From positions 30,001 to 61,371 of the forward strand of contig SEYY01023544.1 in the NCBI GenBank assembly GCA_009176605.1: 31,371 bases of DNA. The letters run 5' to 3'. The stretch is from Armadillidium nasatum (taxonomy: Eukaryota > Arthropoda > Malacostraca > Isopoda > Armadillidiidae). The translations under genes were made by a program, and so were the position numbers. Shown here one piece after another: positions 23,172 to 31,371 of this stretch (positions within the stretch are counted from its first letter, which is position 1; every line of letters begins with the position of its first letter). The notes beneath the pieces were generated by a model that was not told the origin of the DNA, did no database searches, and saw nothing but the letters and a program-made list of their open reading frames with translations.

Positions 23172-24520
23172 ATTCTCATGTTTGATGCTGTTAGAAATCT
23201 TAGTAAGAGTGTTTGTATTGGGTATTCTTATATTTTGGCATTCTTATCTTTGTTGCTGCCGAAACCTTAGTATGAGTACTTGTACTGCTGATATATTGGT
23301 ATTTTAAGATAGTTAGTGTAATTTAGTTTATAAAAAACCTTAAGAAAATAGATGAAGTAAGGAAATATAAAGTTATTGCGAACTAGTTATATTGAATGTT
23401 GGTATCACTCGAAAGTAAATGAATAAGCTAATAGTTTACATAGCCTCGATATTGACAATTCCTATGTTTGATGCTGTCCGAAACCTTAGTATGTGTGCTT
23501 GTATTGTTGATATACTGGTGTCTTAAGCAATTAGTGTAAGTTGGTTTATAAAGAACCATAAGAAAATAGAGGAAGTGTGGAAATACAAAGTTTTTATAAT
23601 TTAGTTTTATTGAATGTTCTTGCCATTCGAAAGTATATGTATAAGATATTAGTTTGCCTATCCCCGATATTGAAAGTGCTGTATATATGTTACCTAGAAT
23701 TGCGAAATTTGGTGGGTAAAAATACCAGAGCGTTAGGCTTAACTTAGGCTATAAAAAGTCCGCCCCCTGGAAGCCCTTAATTAAGGTAAACATCTGGCGG
23801 CCAAGAATGAGTAATGATCCTAACACAAAAGAAATGACAAGTAATACAAAAAAGTGACAGGTTACACAAAAGAAAGGGTTAATGGGTAAAATACATGAGC
23901 GTTACTCTTAACTTATACCTAAAAAATGTCTACACCTGGATGCTCTTAAGTCAAACACCTGGTCGTTAGGCTTAAATGCATAGGCATTTAGTTTGGTTAG
24001 CAGTCTTTGATATGAAAGAGTGCACATGGTGTTTTGGATGCCCTTAAGGCAAACACCTGGTGGTTTATTCTTGAAGATTTGGATGATAAGTTGAGAAGAG
24101 TAGAAGAGACAGAGTGAGTACCTACTAAGACTGTTATATAAGAGTATGAAAGATATCAAAAGAGAGAAATGATTATGGTAGTCCTGGTTAACTAGAATTA
24201 CGAAATTTGGGAATTCCTATGTCTGATATGAATAGAAAACCCGATATGGATATATAGGTAACTTAAGAAAGCTACTATAAGTTAGTTTATAAAGAACCAT
24301 AAGAAAATAGATGAAGTGTGGAAACACAGAGTTTTTACGAGCTACTTATATTGGAAGGTGGTACCACTCGAAAGTATATGAATAAGTTATTAGTCTGTAT
24401 AGCCTCGATATTGATAATGTAGCATACATATTAACTAGATGTGAAAATTAGTTATTCTTATGTTAACTAGATTTGGGTGAGTATTCATGTTTGATGCTGT
24501 TAGAAATCTTAGAACGAGTG
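23172..24520. repeat. Decayed complex tandem repeats
   Basis: GTTTGATGCTGT...AAA(C/T)CTTAG begins units near 23181, 23466 and 24490. AAGAAAATAGATGAAGT and the following block (about 150 bases, including ACTCGAAAGTA and CCTCGATATTGA) recur near 23342, 23570 and 24301. A different unit, (G/C)ACCTGGATGC-C-CTTAA-ACACCTGG, recurs near 23766, 23932 and 24037. Copies differ at many positions, so the array is old. Occasional open frames such as 23908-24159 (minus) fall inside it. Confidence 0.7.
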
Positions 24521-24589
24521 TTTGTATCGATCCAGTAAATGTATGCTCAATGAATGAAATGTATATGTATGAAGGAAGAGTTACGAAGA

Positions 24590-25015
<426 letters not shown>

Positions 25016-25209
25016 GTTCCATTCCCCATTATGTAATCATGCATGGGTGTCTTTTTATTTATTTAGTTGAGTGTAACGTTTACCAGTATAAATTTAAATG
25101 TCTTCATAGGCAGCTAAGATCCCTGACACTGCAAAGTAAATGAGTATGTTATGTATGTTTTTGCTTGTTTGTGCTTGAGTGTGATGTATGAATAAATGAG
25201 GTAGGTTAT

Positions 25210-25740
<531 letters not shown>

Positions 25741-26451
25741 GATCTATTAAAAGTGGCTGGGCTTAGCCTTATTTTGTGATAATGCCTTATGCTGATTGGC
25801 TGAATATCATTAGTTTGAACTCTGATAGTGTGAAACTCGGATGGACTCGGTTAGTCTTAGTAGTATATTGTCGTAAATAAAAATGTTATAATATTATATT
25901 GTAAAATTATATATATTACAGGTTTTTGTGCTAACATTTGTTTTTTAAAGAAATTTAGTGTTGCATTATATTCATATCACTTATTAACTAAATAAAATAC
26001 ATAGTTTTATAGGAATGAATTGCTTCTGAAATATTAAGTTTTGTAATATTTAGTGAAATTTATTTAAAATGTTTAGTAGAAAACTTTTTTATTAAAAAAT
26101 GTCCTATTTATTTTAAAGGTTAAATGAAATTAAAGTCAGATTCTTGTTAATTAGCTGTTGACGAGTAAAGGGACAGATAAACTGTCAAGTAATTGAGTTT
26201 ATGGGTGAATGTTGGTGTTTGTTTGTGCTTGAGAGAGAAAGTTGCTGCTAAAGTGAATGTATTAGAGAATGTATATCTATCATGTACTTATTTTGAGTTT
26301 GCGTGTGCATGGATGTGTATGTGTTTGGATGTTTAAGAGTATGCATGTATAAGTATTTGACTTTACAAGCTCCTATAGCCTACCTCATGTTGATAAGATG
26401 CCTTAAGGGGTTAGGGTATGATATACCACCACAGCTACTATTACGTACAAC

Positions 26452-26452
<1 letters not shown>
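25741..26452. other. Unassigned spacer
   Basis: No gene recognised. TGTGTTTG-like GT-rich words from 26200 to 26350 echo those near 25150 and 26780. Confidence 0.4.
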
Positions 26453-27559
<1,107 letters not shown>

Positions 27560-27696
27560 AGTTAAGAAAGAGTAGCAGTGCGTAAGCACCTATACACCAT
27601 TATGGTTTGTGTGTGTATGTGTGTGTTCTTAATAACAATGAAAGGAGGGAGGGAAATGGACAAGGTTGGGATAGAGTGATGGTGAACCTATATGCC
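27560..27696. other. GT-rich and G-rich module (module B)
   Basis: GTGTGTTCTTAATAACAATG at 27621-27640 is identical to 26881-26900. GGAGGGAGGG and TAGAGTGATGG follow, then ATGCC and the (AT)n array. Confidence 0.65.
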
Positions 27697-28800
<1,104 letters not shown>

Positions 28801-28825
28801 TATTATCAATATAAACAATGAAAAG

Positions 28826-29320
<495 letters not shown>

Positions 29321-29722
29321 TCAGTTTCGGGCTTAATTATTAGTTTACAGTTTTCGTACATGATCATATGTATACATATTTACTGCTGACGATTAAATCA
29401 TTGGATTAACTAACAGTTTTTAAACTTTTATTCAAAAAGTGCAATTTATATTACTATCATTGACCAAATAATATAAATATACAGTTTTTAAAATTGTTAT
29501 ATATATTTTAAGTTTCATTATATAAGTTTAGTGCAATAAATGATATACATTTATAGAATTTAGTGATGCAATATTATCCATATTTGAAATTTTTTACAAT
29601 TTATTTTTTTAATAAACGTATAAGATTATCTGAATTGTGCTTCAATTTGAACCCTAGTTAGCCGATCTTCTTTCAACATTGTTTAATTTTATTGGACGGT
29701 ATGCAAAGTATTAAGAGTAGAT
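29321..29722. other. Unassigned AT-rich spacer
   Basis: Possibly interior of the hAT element. No protein-like frame recognised. Confidence 0.35.
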
Positions 29723-30161
29723 ATTCCAATTCCAATTCGAACAGTTTATTCAGAAAAAAGTACAAATAAAAGTTTGAGCTATTACATACAATAGGTCCTA
29801 TACTGTTAAATACAATAATAAATACAATAGGTAAATAATAATAATAATAATTATAATAATAAAGTCCAGTTCTCTGAAAAGGGGCTGCTAGGGGAAAACT
29901 CTGCCGTTTCCTTTGAGCCCCAAAGTTTAATACATATAAATTTGATAATTACATGTTGATAGGTTCCTTCTAGAGTAATGAAATTCTAAATATTGATCAT
30001 GCAAGCAACAGTGACAAAGTTTTAAATATGAAGTTTGCTATAATATTCTAGTAGTAATAATACAATGATATATTTATTTCAAGTATTATAATAACAGTAA
30101 TAGTAATATAATATAATAATAATAATAATAATAATAATATAATAATAATAAAATAATAATA

Positions 30162-30204
<43 letters not shown>

Positions 30205-30569
30205 AAAATTTTCTATTATACACCAGTGATAAAAATAGTGATAATAATAGTTATGATAATAGTAGTAATGAAATAGGTTTGTAATAATAGTTCAATAAAA
30301 TTTTAATAAAATTATGTTGTAATATAATATTTTCAATACAATTTTCAATAATAATAAGACAATAAGAATGATAAGACAGTTGCTGCACCCATTTACCTAG
30401 TAATAAAATAATCGTATTGATGATTTCAGTATTGGAATTAATATTCTTGAATGCTATAGATTATCTGATTTAATAATAATAAGATAATAATCCTTATTAA
30501 TAAAAATATCAATAGTTAAATTAATAGCAGTAATGTTAATTAATATTTAAAATATAATAATAATAATAA

Positions 30570-30603
<34 letters not shown>

Positions 30604-30647
30604 TATAATATAATATATAATAAAGATTATATAATAATAATAATAAT

Positions 30648-30679
<32 letters not shown>

Positions 30680-31371
30680 TAAATATAAAATATAATAATA
30701 AAATAATAATAATAATAATATAATAATAATAATAATAAAAATAATAATAATAGTAGTATAATATATAAATAATAATAATAATAATAACTAATGAATAATA
30801 ATAATAATAATAATAATGAGATGATGAAAACATAATAATAGATCAATACGAATTTAAGTACCTTTTTTAATTTTTCGCGCATATGATTTTATTGATCTTT
30901 CATTTTTTATGTCATCTGGGAGATTGTTAAACAGAGGTGGAGGTATAGCTTAACTGCTTGTCGTGCTTTAGTGAGCCTGTACAAAGGCGTTTTTAGGTTA
31001 TTGTTGTTCTTAAGTTATTCCTCTTCAATTTGGTTGTTTAGTGATTTGTTTTTAGGAATTCGCATGTGTTATTATTTATTACTTTGTGGATTTCCTTTAG
31101 GAGGGAGAGGTTTAGAAGATGATCAAATTGCAATATGTTAAGTTTTTGAATAAAGGTGGTGTATGACTATAAAGGTCTCTACTGCCGCTAAGAAGTCTTA
31201 TGATTCGTTTTTGCATTGTTATGATTTGTTGTGTGTTTGATTTAGGTGTTGTTCCATATACCGAAAGACAGTAGAGTATGTGGGGTGAATGTGTGCAAAA
31301 TATATTTTGCGTAGAACAGAGTGGAATGGATTTTAAATTTAACAAGGATTACATATATTTTGCAAGTTTAT
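29723..31371 (-). mobile_element. 3' end of a second decayed LINE with a long (ATT)-rich 3' UTR
   Basis: The coding part on the minus strand runs from the window edge to a stop at 30854-30856. It includes YCLSVYGTTPKSNTQQIITM and HTPPLFKNL, then after frame changes DHLLNLSLLKEIHKVI and finally PPLFNNLPDDIKNERSIKSY. These match the C-terminal region that follows reverse transcriptase in CR1/L2/Jockey-type LINEs. At least two frame changes and three stops are present. Further 3' is about 730 bases of impure (ATT)n, then a GC-richer patch with GGGGCT/AGCCCC pairing (29879-29924). AATAAA (minus, 29745-29750) and a (TTGGAA)-like tail ending near 29723 follow. Placing the last part in the same element is inference from order and orientation. 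Confidence 0.65.
30105..30835. repeat. Impure (AAT)n tracts
   Basis: AAT arrays at 30105-30200, 30545-30620 and 30635-30825, broken by ATATAATA, AAAT and GTAGTA variants. They are less pure than the other AAT arrays and therefore probably older. Confidence 0.9.

Overview
This window looks like decapod crustacean nuclear DNA, most like a penaeid-type shrimp, although a crab or crayfish is possible. Three things point there. By hand count, roughly a fifth of the bases are long, nearly pure microsatellites ((AT)n, (AAT)n, (CT)n, some (AC)n). The one host gene has the form of an arthropod neuropeptide precursor with small exons and GT-AG introns. The LINE fragment at 15041-16078 resembles LINE proteins I remember as common in crab and shrimp genomes. 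No database was searched, so the taxon is an inference.

Layout. 1-5900 is AT-rich spacer broken by (AT)n, (AAT)n and (CT)n arrays, with one decayed coiled-coil ORF near 2080-2465. 5899 to about 9710 holds the host gene: a 147-residue secreted precursor in three coding exons (5904-5989, 7609-7731, 8027-8261) and a probable spliced 3' UTR exon from 9658 with AATAAA at 9687. Its central 38-residue peptide is bounded by basic cleavage sites, carries an amidation glycine, and has a V-S-D-x-R-L start resembling parathyroid hormone. I read it as an arthropod parathyroid-hormone-like (iPTH) neuropeptide gene. Each of its introns carries an (AT)n array.

From 9.7 kb to 22 kb no host gene is visible. 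The region holds microsatellites and dead mobile elements: a hAT-type DNA transposon derivative (13161-14959) with a truncated BED zinc finger and a long internal foldback, the 3' end of a LINE (15041-16078, minus strand), a possible tRNA-derived SINE near 16170-16300, and a 267-bp near-perfect hairpin set between two (AT)n arrays (19732-19998).

From 22.9 kb to 31.4 kb there is a faint LINE remnant, old tandem repeats (23.17-24.52 kb), a 0.62-kb duplication whose two copies each carry (AAT)n (24.6-25.75 kb), a set of four repeated G-rich/(AT)n modules (26.88-28.6 kb), a small GC-rich island with nuclear-receptor-like half-sites, a second hAT end (29158), and the 3' end of a second LINE (29723-31371, minus strand) whose 3' UTR appears to contain an expanded (ATT)n tract.

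The only gene product likely to act in the host is the secreted neuropeptide. Everything else reads as repeat expansion and transposon decay. A recurring theme is that mobile-element ends lie directly against (AT)n arrays.
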